A stretch of 64,000 bases of DNA from Syncephalis plumigaleata (lineage: Eukaryota > Zoopagomycota > Zoopagomycetes > Zoopagales > Piptocephalidaceae): NCBI GenBank assembly GCA_025201365.1, contig JAIXMF010000003.1, positions 1,798,001 through 1,862,000 on the forward strand, in the 5' to 3' direction. Made by a program: the position numbers and the translations under genes. This document shows, one piece after another, positions 26,811 through 37,482 of the stretch (its first letter is position 1; each line of letters begins with the position of its first letter). The notes beneath the pieces were generated by a model. That model had not been told where the DNA came from. It did not search any database and was given only the letters and a program-made list of their open reading frames with translations.

Positions 26811-27330
26811 TTAATGATGTCCTTGTCTTGATTTAGCTAATTCTACGTTAGTCCATGTATAAGTAATACCGCGTAGATTATTACTTACAATCGCTTTCGT
26901 TGGTATCAGGTAAGGTATGGACCATATGATAATTAGTACATAACGTATGACTAATGCACTTATTGACTTACAGCCTATTGCGTTTACGGTTATGGGTAAA
27001 TCATGAAGCATGCAACTGTTAGCAATCGTCTAGTTATCATTATACTTTGACTTACCGGCTATTATTATGGAATCGTGTATAATCATCCGACGCATTATTG
27101 TTAGAGCACTGCGTACTACTGACGGTGTACCGTTAACTTACGCGCTATCGCATGAATGGATGTAGGTGGTGAGTTGTATTCCATCGTTTGATTAGCTTAT
27201 CGTATAGGATTGCTGACATTGTCAACTTACAACCTATTACACGTAGCAGTATAGGTTGATAGCACGTCGGATTATAAGTAATGGATTATGAGACGTTATC
27301 GGTATGCTGACTTACACACTAATGTATATG
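26811..27330 (-). repeat. Periodic array of splice-like motifs (about 85-bp period)
   Basis: On the minus strand GTAAG occurs at 26888-26884, 26971-26967, 27055-27051, 27141-27137, 27230-27226 and 27315-27311, spaced 83-89 bp. In five of the six, the preceding bases are TAG (or ATAG) plus three variable bases. On the plus strand this reads CTTAC-NNN-CTAT (CTAA in the last). The sequence between the motifs is poorly conserved. The stretch also holds a 66-residue minus-strand frame (27011-26811) with one hydrophobic segment (LVIRYVLIIWSIPYLI). Possible readings: a decayed tandem repeat, a multi-intron gene, or a chain of introns separated by 3-nt exons. I cannot decide between them from sequence alone. 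Confidence 0.5.
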
Positions 27331-27386
27331 TGAGATGTATGGCAGATAAACAAAATATTACTGAGAAATGAACAATAGCAATAATA

Positions 27387-27601
27387 CAGGGTTTTTCCAA
27401 CCAGTTGGCGTTGTTAGCCTTTAACTTTTGCTTTCATTGAAAACTAATTTTGCATATTAGCTAGCATCTTTGTCTTTGTCAGTATGTGAGTATGGACTCC
27501 CCCATTAGCTGATACTTTATTCTTTGTTTAGCATTCGCCTCATGTTATTTACCACAATGCGAATGCCATTAAGGCCACACCAAACAGTGCTCTGCATAGC
27601 T
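27387..27601. repeat. Left terminal inverted repeat of element copy 1
   Basis: About 215 bp that recurs inverted at 34436-34650 (nearly identical) and at 29330-29541 (diverged). Confidence 0.8.
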
Positions 27602-27721
27602 AGAATTTATCTTGCACCGAGAATGTATCTGTCAAATAATGAAAAGCTTTTTGTTAGCAAAGGTTTGATGACGTATCACATTGAAAGTATACGCTATTAA
27701 AGAAAGAATCTATTAACGTGA

Positions 27722-28260
27722 CTACAAATTATATTCATTTGCAAGACAACGGTCAAAGAATGTCTGAGCATGTTTAATCCAAGCAATGCGGTCATTTTTT
27801 GTGATAAGCTTGCTGGATTCTATTATTCGCTCCTCAATAGTATCATTCTTGCATAGCTCAGGTCTTCTTACGTCTGCCTTGAGTTTTGATCAGCATTCCT
27901 CTATAGGATTTAGAAATGGTGAATAGGGCGGTAGGTAGGCGCAGTGGTGACCAATAAGCTCTAGTAGTTCTGCCACTGCTTTGGATTCGTGAATGGGCGC
28001 ATTATCCATAATAAAGTATCGATTCTTCATATCGTTCTCGGCCAAAACTGTAATGGCCTGTTGTAAGAACATTAGGAAATGTGTAGTCCTTGTTCCGATA
28101 CGTCCGTGTATTTCCTCCGCTTTGGCGCCTTTCGTTTTGCGTTTCTTGGCCGCTTCTAGCTTTGGCGTCTTCATGGGAAATTTAGAACGTCATCGGCACT
28201 AATAGCATCCACAACTGAATGTGTCACGCCACGTTACGTGAGGACTGTCGTTTTGCTGGT
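27722..28260 (-). pseudogene. Transposase remnant (DD34E type), copy 1
   Basis: C-terminal part of a Tc1/mariner (DDE_3) transposase that cuts and rejoins element ends. Visible: SADDVLNFP, GRIGTRTTHFLMFLQQAI, the second catalytic Asp in IMDNAPIHES, and YLPPYSPFLNPIEEC with the final Glu; 34 residues separate Asp and Glu. After EEC the expected Trp codon is TGA, and the frame then continues SKLKADVRRPELCKND to a TAG at 27722. A frame change precedes the MKTPK segment. The region where the first catalytic Asp should lie reads LNMNNNAH, so the Asp appears to be absent. Confidence 0.75.
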
Positions 28261-28477
28261 TCTCCTTCCTATGATTTCTTCAACATGAGCATTGTTATTC
28301 ATGTTTAAAATAAAAACATTTGCAGATTGTAAATACTGAAAACGCGGCAAGTAAAACCACATCAAAGGCAAGTCAATTGTATAATGGTGTAGTTGTACCT
28401 AGTTACTTTAATACATGTCTGCATTCTAAATGCCCTTGTGCTTGTATGCTGAAAGGCCATTGTGTCAAAGATATTAT

Positions 28478-28570
28478 TGTGTCAATATGTCAATACGTCA
28501 ATATGCTAATACGTCAATACGCGAATATGTCAATGCGTGAATACGGCGATACGTGGATATGCCAGTGTGC
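28478..28570. repeat. Minisatellite of about 9-bp AATACGTCA-like units
   Basis: Tandem degenerate units of the type GTCAATACGTCAATATG (roughly ten copies) inside element copy 1. The same block occurs inverted in copy 2 at about 33466-33560. Confidence 0.8.
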
Positions 28571-29541
28571 AATTTTATCAGTGCACGTTACCTCCTATCA
28601 TCATGTATATCGCAAATAACGATCGTCTATTTCCTTAGGCCACCGGGGTCCTACTTGCTTCCTCGACCAGTGATTCGCGTGACAGCGAACACACCGTTGC
28701 TCCAACGTCATAATAATCCCTCGTGTCAGTGTGTATAATAGCCACAATCTGAATAGTGCGATGATTCTTTGTTCTTTATTTCAATAAAATATAGGGGCAT
28801 ATATATTTGCTTCTGTGGTGCGTACAATCATGTTCATGCCATAGCTATTGTTTCACGTATAGATTGTTGATTCCTGTTGACCTGTGTATGTTATCATCAG
28901 TTTTGTAGATTATTAAGGCGGATTAAACCAACAGCAATTGAGTTTTGGCTAATTGTTACAATGTGTCAATAGCGCATAATGACGACATTCATTGTCTCAA
29001 TAACAATGGCGCATAGTGTCAATGTTCTAAGCTATCAGCACTCCATTATGTCAGTATGACAATAGCGCATAGTGTCAACACTCATTGTCAACGTTCATTG
29101 TCTTGATATGACTATATACAGAAGCATGCAAAATGCTTAAAAGCACGTTAGAATTTTTATTTATTAACAAGTTGCTTACAAACACCTCATTATAGATGTT
29201 GCTTTGCAAATGCTTAAACATCATATGTTAATTCAAGTAGCCAGAATACAGAATACACTAGACACATATGCATTAAACTAAGCTAGGTATACCATTATTA
29301 TTGTTATTATTTGGCAGATACATTCTTGCTATGCAGAGCATTGTTTGGTGTGGCCTTAATGGCATTCGCATTGTGGTAAATAACATGAGGCGAATGCTAA
29401 ACAAAGAATAAAGTATCAGCTAATGGAGGATTACATACTGACATACTGACAAAGACAAAGATGCTAACTACTATGCAAAATTATTTATTGACAAGAGCAA
29501 AAGGTAAAGGCTAACAATGTTAGCTGATTGGAAGAACCATG

Positions 29542-31046
29542 TACTCCTATTGCTACTACTACTGCTGTTAAGATCCACACATGATCAATCAAATGATCAT
29601 ACACATGTAGATATCTACATTATTTCCGCACTATAACACTGCAAGGTTGCTACCATATGTGAAGAAAGCGTAGTTAGCCTTCAACGATCCAGCATGCACA
29701 CATCAGTCACAACACACACACACACACACACAATGGAACCTGGCAAATACTCGACTCTATTCGAGCTAGACGCTATCTTTACCGTCAGTCATTATCAGTG
29801 GCCAAAAGAGAATATTAGTGCATATTCTGATAGCAACGTTACTGTTATTAGCAGGAGTAGTAGTAAATGTTATTATTAGACGCGACGATAATAGTGCCAT
29901 TGATGTGATAGGCACGTACTACATCAGGCAACACAACAATCCCATTTTATCGAACAATACAAAACAATAGGATTTTGCTGATTACATTGTCCTATCTCGC
30001 ACTCGTTCACACTCTACAACTATACGCAATGCATAGAATGATGTGATAGCACCCATGCTGAATACTTTGACTCATGATAGTATCGCATGTTTGTATGTTT
30101 GTATGTATGGATGAAAGAAATGTGGAGATGCCATGATATTGATTGCTCTCCTTGTAGCAATCAAGTTTGTTACATTACACAACAAGGCGATTGTTACCGC
30201 TGTTGTTGTTATACATCTATTTGACCGTGATTGCGTATAATAATTATCGAGAAAAATACATATCGTTATGCCTTTTACTTTGTAGATCGTAAAAATATCT
30301 AGATGAACGTTGGCTGGACTGATACGTGCACACACACATTAATATTGATAGATTAATATGAGCTAGAAATAGAAAGATGTACACATTTCTATCGAATTCT
30401 GTAGGTGCTCTTGGCCTTTTGTTAATGACACCGTCATTATTTGTAATGATAAGATGGATAAACAAACCTATTATTATACACTCAAATCAATTTTAAGGTT
30501 CCCCTTACACCAGTAGTACACTGATGACACTCACTCATACTACTAGTTAGGTAACGGTGAACAAGTGGAAGAATACAACTAAGCAGTGTTACATACATCA
30601 TGTATGTCCACCTTGCTCTACAACTATTGTTATTGTGTAATTAGTTTCCCTGTTAAGTAAGCGTTGCCCATACAACTTGATTTCTTTCCATGGAGCAAAG
30701 ACGGTAGACTGGTTATTATTAGTACAGGGATTAGGAGAATTATAGCTGGTATAGTTGGAATACTGTATTACCAATGATCTTTGTAGCAGTGCAAATCCGC
30801 TATAAAAACTAGGTCAGTATACGGTGTATTTTCCTCTTACTACATCATCACATCTGCTTCGCATCTTTTCTAACCTTTGAATAGGATAAACACCTAATCG
30901 TTAGCCTTACATTCTTCACATTATCATCATTTCAGAAGCAAGTAACATACGATTGTACGTATCGACCTTGCATCTGTGACAATATATCACACACACTCAC
31001 ACGTAGTTGTTTACTAACACCTTATTAGCAACCCTAAGCATTTACA
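29542..31046. other. Intergenic; upstream region of the heptapeptide-repeat gene
   Basis: 1.5 kb between the element end and the secreted repeat gene. A TATAAAAA box lies at about 30800, roughly 245 bp before the start codon at 31047, within GCTATAAAAACT. A CA microsatellite lies at 29711-29731. No other gene is recognised. Confidence 0.5.
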
Positions 31047-32356
31047 ATGCATTCATTTAAATATCTCGTCCTGCTCGCGGCTTCTCTAGCTATCGCCACT
31101 AACAATGGCCACTTTATAGCTGAAGCTGCGCCAAAATACATTTATCCGAGCAAGGCTCCGGTTCACAAGAAAAAACCAGCTTGCCCAAAACCAGCTTATC
31201 CAGCTCCTGACTATCCAGCTCCAACTCCCGATTACCCAGCCCAACGCCTGATTATCCAGCTCCATCTCCTGATTATCCAGCTCCAACGCCTGACTACCCA
31301 GCTCCAACTCCCGATTACCCAGCCCCAACGCCTGATTATCCAGCTCCAACACCTGATTATCCAGCTCCAACACCTGACTATCCAGCTCCAACGCCTGACT
31401 ATCCAGCTCCAACGCCTGATTATCCAGCTCCATCTCCTGATTATCCAGCTCCAACACCTGATTATCCAGCTCCAACACCTGACTATCCAGCTCCATCTCC
31501 TGATTATCCAGCTCCAACACCTGATTATCCAGCTCCAACACCTGATTATCCAGCTCCAACTCCCGATTATCCAGCTCCAACGCCTGATTATCCAGCTCCA
31601 TCTCCTGATTATCCAGCTCCAACACCTGATTATCCAGCTCCAACTCCCGATTATCCAGCTCCAACGCCTGACTACCCGGCTCCAACTCCCGATTACCCAG
31701 CTCCAACGCCCGATTACCCAGTCCCAGCTTATCCAGCTCCCGATTACCCAGCTCCAACTCCTGATTATCCAGCCCCATCTCCCGATTACCCAGCCCCAAC
31801 GCCTGATTATCCAGCTCCAACTCCCGATTACCCAGCTCCAACTCCTGACTATCCAGCTCCAACGCCTGACTACCCAGCCCCAACTCCCGATTGCCCAGCT
31901 CCAACTCCTGACTACCCAGTCCCAGCTTATCCAGCTCCCGATTACCCAGCTCCAACACCTGACTATCCAGCTCCAACTCCCGATTATCCAGCTCCAACGC
32001 CTGACTATCCAGCTCCAACGCCTGACTACCCAGCTCCATCTCCTGATTATCCAGCTCCAACTCCTGACTACCCAGCTCCAACTCCCGATTATCCAGCTCC
32101 AACGCCTGACTATCCAGCTCCAACTCCTGATTATCCAGCTCCAACTCCCGATTATCCAGTCCCAGCTTATCCAACTCCCGATTACCCAGCCCCAACGCCT
32201 GATTATCCAGCTCCAACTCCCGATTACCCAGCCCCAACGCCTGATTACCCAGCTCCAACTCCTGATTATCCAGCCCCAACTCCTGACTACCCAGTCCCAG
32301 CTTACCCAGTCCCAGCTTGCCCAGTCCCAGCTTCCCATCCCATCAAGAAGCAGTAA
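31047..32356 (+). CDS. Secreted proline/tyrosine heptapeptide-repeat protein
   Basis: Signal peptide of about 27 residues ending in IAEA, a short basic Pro/Lys/Cys segment (APVHKKKPACPKPAYP), then about 50 heptapeptides of the type PAPTPDY, with PAPSPDY variants and periodic PVPAYPAPDY inserts, ending VPASHPIKKQ at the TAA (32354-32356). There is no membrane anchor. Pro/Tyr-rich secreted repeats are typical of wall, spore-coat or adhesive proteins, but the function is not known. One frame break at about 31241: CAGCCCAACG stands where sister repeats have CAGCCCCAACG, so one C is missing, most likely a base-calling error. Taken literally, the frame would continue as a Leu/Ile/Gln-rich repeat to 32432, which is implausible. 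The gene lies between two inverted transposon copies. Confidence 0.8.
31200..32300 (+). repeat. 21-bp coding minisatellite
   Basis: About 50 tandem units close to CCAGCTCCAACTCCCGATTA with C/T changes at third positions, encoding PAPTPDY. Interruptions reading CCAGTCCCAGCTTATCC near 31720, 31916 and 32156 suggest a higher-order repeat. Confidence 0.9.
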
Positions 32357-32814
32357 CATATACCTATTCTCAAGCTCCTCAAGCAGAAGAAACGCGCTCG
32401 TCACTAATTCTAAGGATGTTGCCTTCAAATAAATGATTTTATTTGTTATTTACAACGTATTACAGCTCAATAATACTTATACAAATACACTGACTTACAC
32501 AATTACCAGAATGTTTTCCACTTTTACAATTTCATTTATTCCTCAATGTAGGCTCAATCACTTCCATTCATATTACAATAGAGCTTCTTTCTCTCTATCT
32601 AATGACACAAATAATACTATGTCAATTAATAAAATGTTTGGTTTTTATGCTTCAAGGATCATGATTGCATTTCGGCAGTTGTGTGAGCAAATTGAATTCT
32701 TAACACTTTTCTAATAAACTTGTTGATACTTTATTAATTGTTACCAATAATTTACCAATCCATTTCAAAGTATCTAGTATGCACTGTATTCTGGCTGCTT
32801 GGGTTAACATATGA
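32357..32814. other. 3' flank of the repeat gene
   Basis: AT-rich, with an AATAAA-like signal at 32428 and one short frame that resembles nothing known. No transposon end is visible here, so copy 2 of the element stops abruptly at about 32815. Confidence 0.5.
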
Positions 32815-34650
32815 TGTTTAAACATTTGCAAAGCAACATCTATAATGAGGTGTTTGTAAGCAACTTGTTAATAAATAAAAATTCTAACGTGCTTTTAAGC
32901 ATTTTGCATGCTTCTGTATATAGTCATATCAAGACAATGAACGTTGACAATGAGTGTTGACACTATGCGCTATTGTCATACTGACATAATGGAGTGCTGA
33001 TAGCTTAGAACATTGACACTATGCGCCATTGTTATTGAGACAATGAATGTCGTCATTATGCGCTATTGACACATTGTAACAATTAGCCAAAACTCAATTG
33101 CTGTTGGTTTAATCCGCCTTAATAATCTACAAAACTGATGATAACATACACAGGTCAACAGGAATCAACAATCTATACGTGAAACAATAGCTATGGCATG
33201 AACATGATTGTACGCACCACAGAAGCAAATATATATGCCCCTATATTTTATTGAAATAAAGAACAAAGAATCATCGCACTATTCAGATTGTGGCTATTAT
33301 ACACACTGACACGAGGGATTATTATGACGTTGGAGCAACGGTGTGTTCGCTGTCACGCGAATCACTGGTCGAGGAAGCAAGTAGGACCCCGGTGGCCTAA
33401 GGAAATAGACGATCGTTATTTGCGATATACATGATGATAGGAGGTAACGTGCACTGATAAAATTGCACACTGGCATATCCACGTATCGCCGTATTCACGC
33501 ATTGACATATTCGCGTATTGACGTATTAGCATATTGACGTATTGACATATTGACACAATAATATCTTTGACACAATGGCCTTTCAGCATACAAGCACAAG
33601 GGCATTTAGAATGCAGACATGTATTAAAGTAACTAGGTACAACTACACCATTATACAATTGACTTGCCTTTGATGTGGTTTTACTTGCCGCGTTTTCAGT
33701 ATTTACAATCTGCAAATGTTTTTATTTTAAACATGAATAACAATGCTCATGTTGAAGAAATCATAGGAAGGAGAACCAGCAAGAACGACAGTCCTCACGT
33801 AACGTGGCGTGACACATTCAGTTGTGGATGCTATTAGTGCCGATGACGTTCTAAATTTCCCATGAAGACGCCAAAGCTAGAAGCGGCCAAGAAACGCAAA
33901 ACGAAAGGCGCCAAAGCGGAGGAAATACACGGACGTATCGGAACAAGGACTACACATTTCCTAATGTTCTTACAACAGGCCATTACAGTTTTGGCCGAGA
34001 ACGATATGAAGAATCGATACTTTATTATGGATAATGCGCCCATTCACGAATCCAAAGCAGTGGCAGAACTACTAGAGCTTATTGGTCACCACTGCGCCTA
34101 CCTACCGCCCTATTCACCATTTCTAAATCCTATAGAGGAATGCTGATCAAAACTCAAGGCAGACGTAAGAAGACCTGAGCTATGCAAGAATGATACTATT
34201 GAGGAGCGAATAATAGAATCCAGCAAGCTTATCACAAAAAATGACCGCATTGCTTGGATTAAACATGCTCAGACATTCTTTGACCGTTGTCTTGCAAATG
34301 AATATAATTTGTAGTCACGTTAATAGATTCTTTCTTTAATAGCGTATACTTTCAATGTGATACGTCATCAAACCTTTGCTAACAAAAGAGCTTTTCATTA
34401 TTTGACAGATACATTCTCGGTGCAAGATAAATTCTAGCTATGCAGAGCACTGTTTGGTGTGGCCTTAATGGCATTCGCATTGTGGTAAATAACATGAGGC
34501 GAATGCTAAACAAAGAATAAAGTATCAGCTAATGGGGGAGTCCATACTCACATACTGACAAAGACAAAGATGCTAGCTAATATGCAAAATTAGTTTTCAA
34601 TGAAAGCAAAAGTTAAAGGCCAACAACGCCAACTGGTTGGAAAAACCCTG
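32815..34650 (+). mobile_element. Tc1/mariner-type element, copy 2 (inner end missing)
   Basis: Inverted, almost identical copy of 27387-29235. The outer end is intact (TTGGAAAAACCCTG, then TA at 34651-34652). The inner end stops at about 32815 without a terminal repeat. Small indels separate the copies, for example at 33777-33790 against 28250-28262, and near 34387 against 27650. Confidence 0.8.
33780..34314 (+). pseudogene. Transposase remnant (DD34E type), copy 2
   Basis: Same remnant as in copy 1: DNAPIHES, YLPPYSPFLNPIEEC, the same TGA at the Trp position, then SKLKADVRRP to the TAG at 34312-34314. The 94-residue open segment (33862-34146) is identical in both copies at protein level. 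Confidence 0.75.
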
Positions 34651-34998
34651 TAATAGTGAGCAAAGATGATAGACGTGTATTTTCATTCAAAAATTATTTG
34701 TTCGCGCATGGCCATAGTTTTTCCGCTCTATTTTTCATTATCTTGTAGGTTCATTTCTTTTTGTAATTGTCTTTGGTCCAATATTAGTATGGAGGAACAA
34801 CTGAAAGGTGAGCCCAGTTGCTAAGGTAATGAGATAGATTGGCGAAATATTTAACTGACCGAATCTGCTTGAATCGTAAGTGTTGGAAAAGAAACTTGTG
34901 TTTTTGGAAGAGGAGACGTGTAGGCTAGTTCATAACTGTGAGCGTATAAACACATATCAGAATAATCTATTTCAAGTTTGCCGTACTTGGGCAAGTAT

Positions 34999-35031
<33 letters not shown>

Positions 35032-35733
35032 CATTGGTGGTGATTCGTTTATGTTTGTTCGGTAAACTGATTAACACGTCGTATAGGTTCGATTTCTCGA
35101 GTCCTCGGTGGTATCAGAGAGTGATAACCAATTGATATCAGAGATAGCCGATTCTATTCATGAACAGCATGAGACTAATGCCTAAACGTTTGCCAACCTA
35201 TCATTCTAATGGTGTAGCGACAATTGCTTACAAAAATATACATTAAACTAAGTTAAATATTGTAGAAGACAACAACAACAGCAAACAATTGATCGTTGTG
35301 CCTACATTATCTTGATGATCCTTTTCTCTCTAAAGCAGTATACGTGCTTTGTCTATCCATCTAATGATCTATGAAATGTGATAAACGTCATATACATCAA
35401 AATTTAGAGCTGACACTATTGCGATGTAATAAATAAACATCAATGGGTTTGCTAGCCGGTTTAAATCAACTGAGAGCCGTTCCTTTTTCATACAATTCGC
35501 AAGACAAACAAGTTTGAACACTTTGGCCTCATTCTCTTCTCTCATTGTTAATTCTTCACCTTTTTACCCTTCGCCATCTTGTCAAGATTGTTCTTTAAGC
35601 CTGCTATTCCTCTTCAATATCATCACCGTCATTTTTACTACTAGTTATTGCTGTTCATCCTTTTTATTTGTCTGTCTGTTTGTTTCTTTATTTGCTTGTG
35701 TGTGTTTGTGTTTATTTCGCTACTTATTGTATA
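34651..35733. other. Intergenic with (AGT)n repeat
   Basis: 1.1 kb between the element and the ankyrin gene. A perfect AGT trinucleotide run lies at about 35000-35031. The part next to the ankyrin gene is T-rich (35520-35720), as in other 5' regions here. Confidence 0.5.
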
Positions 35734-37251
35734 ATGTTGCCGGATAGTGGTCTGGCACCACTAAATGGGATATCGGCACATTGTACAGCTATCGATCGTG
35801 CTGCCGCTTCGTTTCGACCTATTGACCCTGAAATACCGGGTGATACCCGTCGACTTTTACTCTACGCACAACAGGGCAATCTCATATCTATTAAGCGTTT
35901 ACTAGCAAGTGGACGTGCACCGCCTAACCTTCGTGCTATCAACCCGTCAGATGGATGGTAAGCTTAGCTAGCTAGTTAGTTACTTGCAGCTATCATATTG
36001 TATTGATGTAATAGCTAAAGTTAAACTATTTATTAACCACTATAATATAGGACTACATTGATGCTAGCCGCGCTTAGTGGACACACGGAGGTGGTTCGTT
36101 TCATTCTTGAGCGAGGTCATGATGACCATCAGATTTCACAGGTATAGCACTAGTATAAAGGTATTCTATTATAGCTGTATTAATATATATTATACATTCA
36201 TTTATCAAGAGCTATTGTATGAAAACGATTCTTGTATTGGCAGCCGAGAAGAATCATCAAGAGGTGAGTGATATGTAGAAACATAGTTACTACTACTACT
36301 ACTACTACATTCAAGACACTAACCATAGTTGATCATCAAGATATTTAGTCTATACGCGCATCGATTTCCCCATTGTATGACGTTGACTGACCAGGAAGGT
36401 CGAACTCCGCTCATGCATGCGGCAAAACATGGCTGCGATGGTATTGTGGAGGTAGGTACAACTCTAATATTCTTAAAATGGACAGCAAACTAATGCCAGT
36501 GTTCATTTAGTTTCTTTTAGATGCTGGCATCAATCCGGATGACACCGATAAGGAAGGATCGACGGCATTGCATTTGTAAGAGACGAGATAGCATTATCAT
36601 TGATATATAGAATTAATAACCATGAATACACACTATTACTATTACTATTATTCGAAATAGTGCATCAGCCTTTGGACATATCAATGTATGTATTATACAG
36701 ATAAAAGTAATTAGAGGAGAGTTGAATTAACATCTATGTCTATTTATATTTGTATATAGACTATAAAACTACTAGTCATACGTGGTTGTCGCTACGCAAC
36801 ACGAAATCGAGCAGGTTGTTCCGCCACGGATTGGGCATATTCTTCACTGGTTCAGACGGAATTGGAAAGTAAGTGACTTGCTATTGCTATTACTATTACT
36901 ATTATTAGCATTTTCCTCTAATATAAACTTACAATACGATTAGAATGTGCGGTGGACGAGTTTGAAAGGAGAAGAAACAACGTGAAACGACATGGACGAC
37001 GAGATACGAACGAGTCGGCTCAAAGACGATTATCCATTACTAATTACACGTTATCGGCAACATCGCCATTAATGCTGGATCGACAGCCAAATTTACTACC
37101 ATTGTCGCGACATCGATCGCCCATGTCGGCATCGAGTGCCATTAGTCCGAATAGTCGTACTGCTGCCGTGCCATCACCACTACCGAAATCACCTGCAAAC
37201 TCACAGCGTCGTATGACATCAAAATCAGATCCCAACTCGAGTCAAATGTAA
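35734..37251 (+). CDS. Ankyrin-repeat protein
   Basis: Cytosolic or membrane-peripheral scaffold; partners unknown. At least eight exons with short introns and no frame break. It starts MLPDSGLAPLNG. Ankyrin units in order: RLLLYAQQGNLISIKRLLAS, GWTTLMLAALSGHTEVVRFI, LVLAAEKNHQE, GRTPLMHAAKHGCDGIVEFL, GSTALHFASAFGHINTIKLL, then RAGCSATDWAYSS. The C-terminal tail (EFERRRNNVKRHGRRD and a Ser/Pro-rich stretch) is basic and probably disordered, ending at the TAA at 37249-37251. Five or six repeats, about 390 residues. No transmembrane or enzymatic domain is visible, so I give no symbol. Confidence 0.8.
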
Positions 37252-37482
37252 TAATTGTTGTTAATAATCTAGTTAATAAGAGCCATATTGGGTAGCATCG
37301 ACTAATAAAATGTTTATTAAGCATTGCTAATATATATATATTATGGATATAAAACAATAGTGATCATGGTTGTAAGCTATCTAATGATGCTTTATTGTTC
37401 TAATTGATCTCCAAGTTGTATTAAATGATATGAATCAGCCATAACCTGTTAGTGCTTCTATTCTAAATTGTATCATCAAGAT

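Larger units (their letters stand above)
27387..29541 (-). mobile_element. Tc1/mariner-type element, copy 1
   Basis: DNA transposon bounded by TA dinucleotides (27385-27386 and 29542-29543). The left terminal repeat starts CAGGGTTTTTCCAACCAG; the right one is its inverted, more diverged partner (29330-29541, ending TTGGAAGAACCATG). The terminal repeats are about 210 bp. Inside, on the minus strand, lies a DDE-family transposase remnant. The first 1.85 kb (27387-29235) is almost identical, inverted, to 34650-32815. The interior also has a minisatellite and repeated GTCAATAGCGCATA-like units near 28965-29075. Little or no transposase N-terminus is visible, so it is not expected to move on its own. 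Confidence 0.8.

Noticed and set aside
27722-28260. TGA read as tryptophan (altered genetic code)
   Set aside because: Host genes use TGG for conserved Trp and TGA as a normal stop (aspartic protease, BolA1). The transposase TGA is better explained as a mutation in a dead element.
28460-28600. CRISPR or satellite origin for the GTCAATACG units
   Set aside because: The units are about 9 bp, have no spacers and lie inside a DNA transposon.
28320-28619. 99-residue frame in the transposon (and its copy at 33416-33715)
   Set aside because: It spans the minisatellite, runs opposite to the transposase and resembles no protein.
31200-32300. CRISPR-like regular repeats
   Set aside because: The units are directly adjacent 21-mers in a coding frame with no spacers, in a eukaryotic genome.
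31086-32428. Two minus-strand frames of about 397 residues (LGLGNRELEL-type and WSWIIRRWS-type repeats)
   Set aside because: They are antisense shadows of the 21-bp coding repeat. A multiple-of-three repeat without stops keeps all frames open, and only the plus-strand frame starts with a signal peptide.
35040-35130. Possible tRNA gene (GGTTCGATT box B-like string at 35087)
   Set aside because: There is no matching A box, acceptor stem or cloverleaf pairing in the flanking 80 bases.
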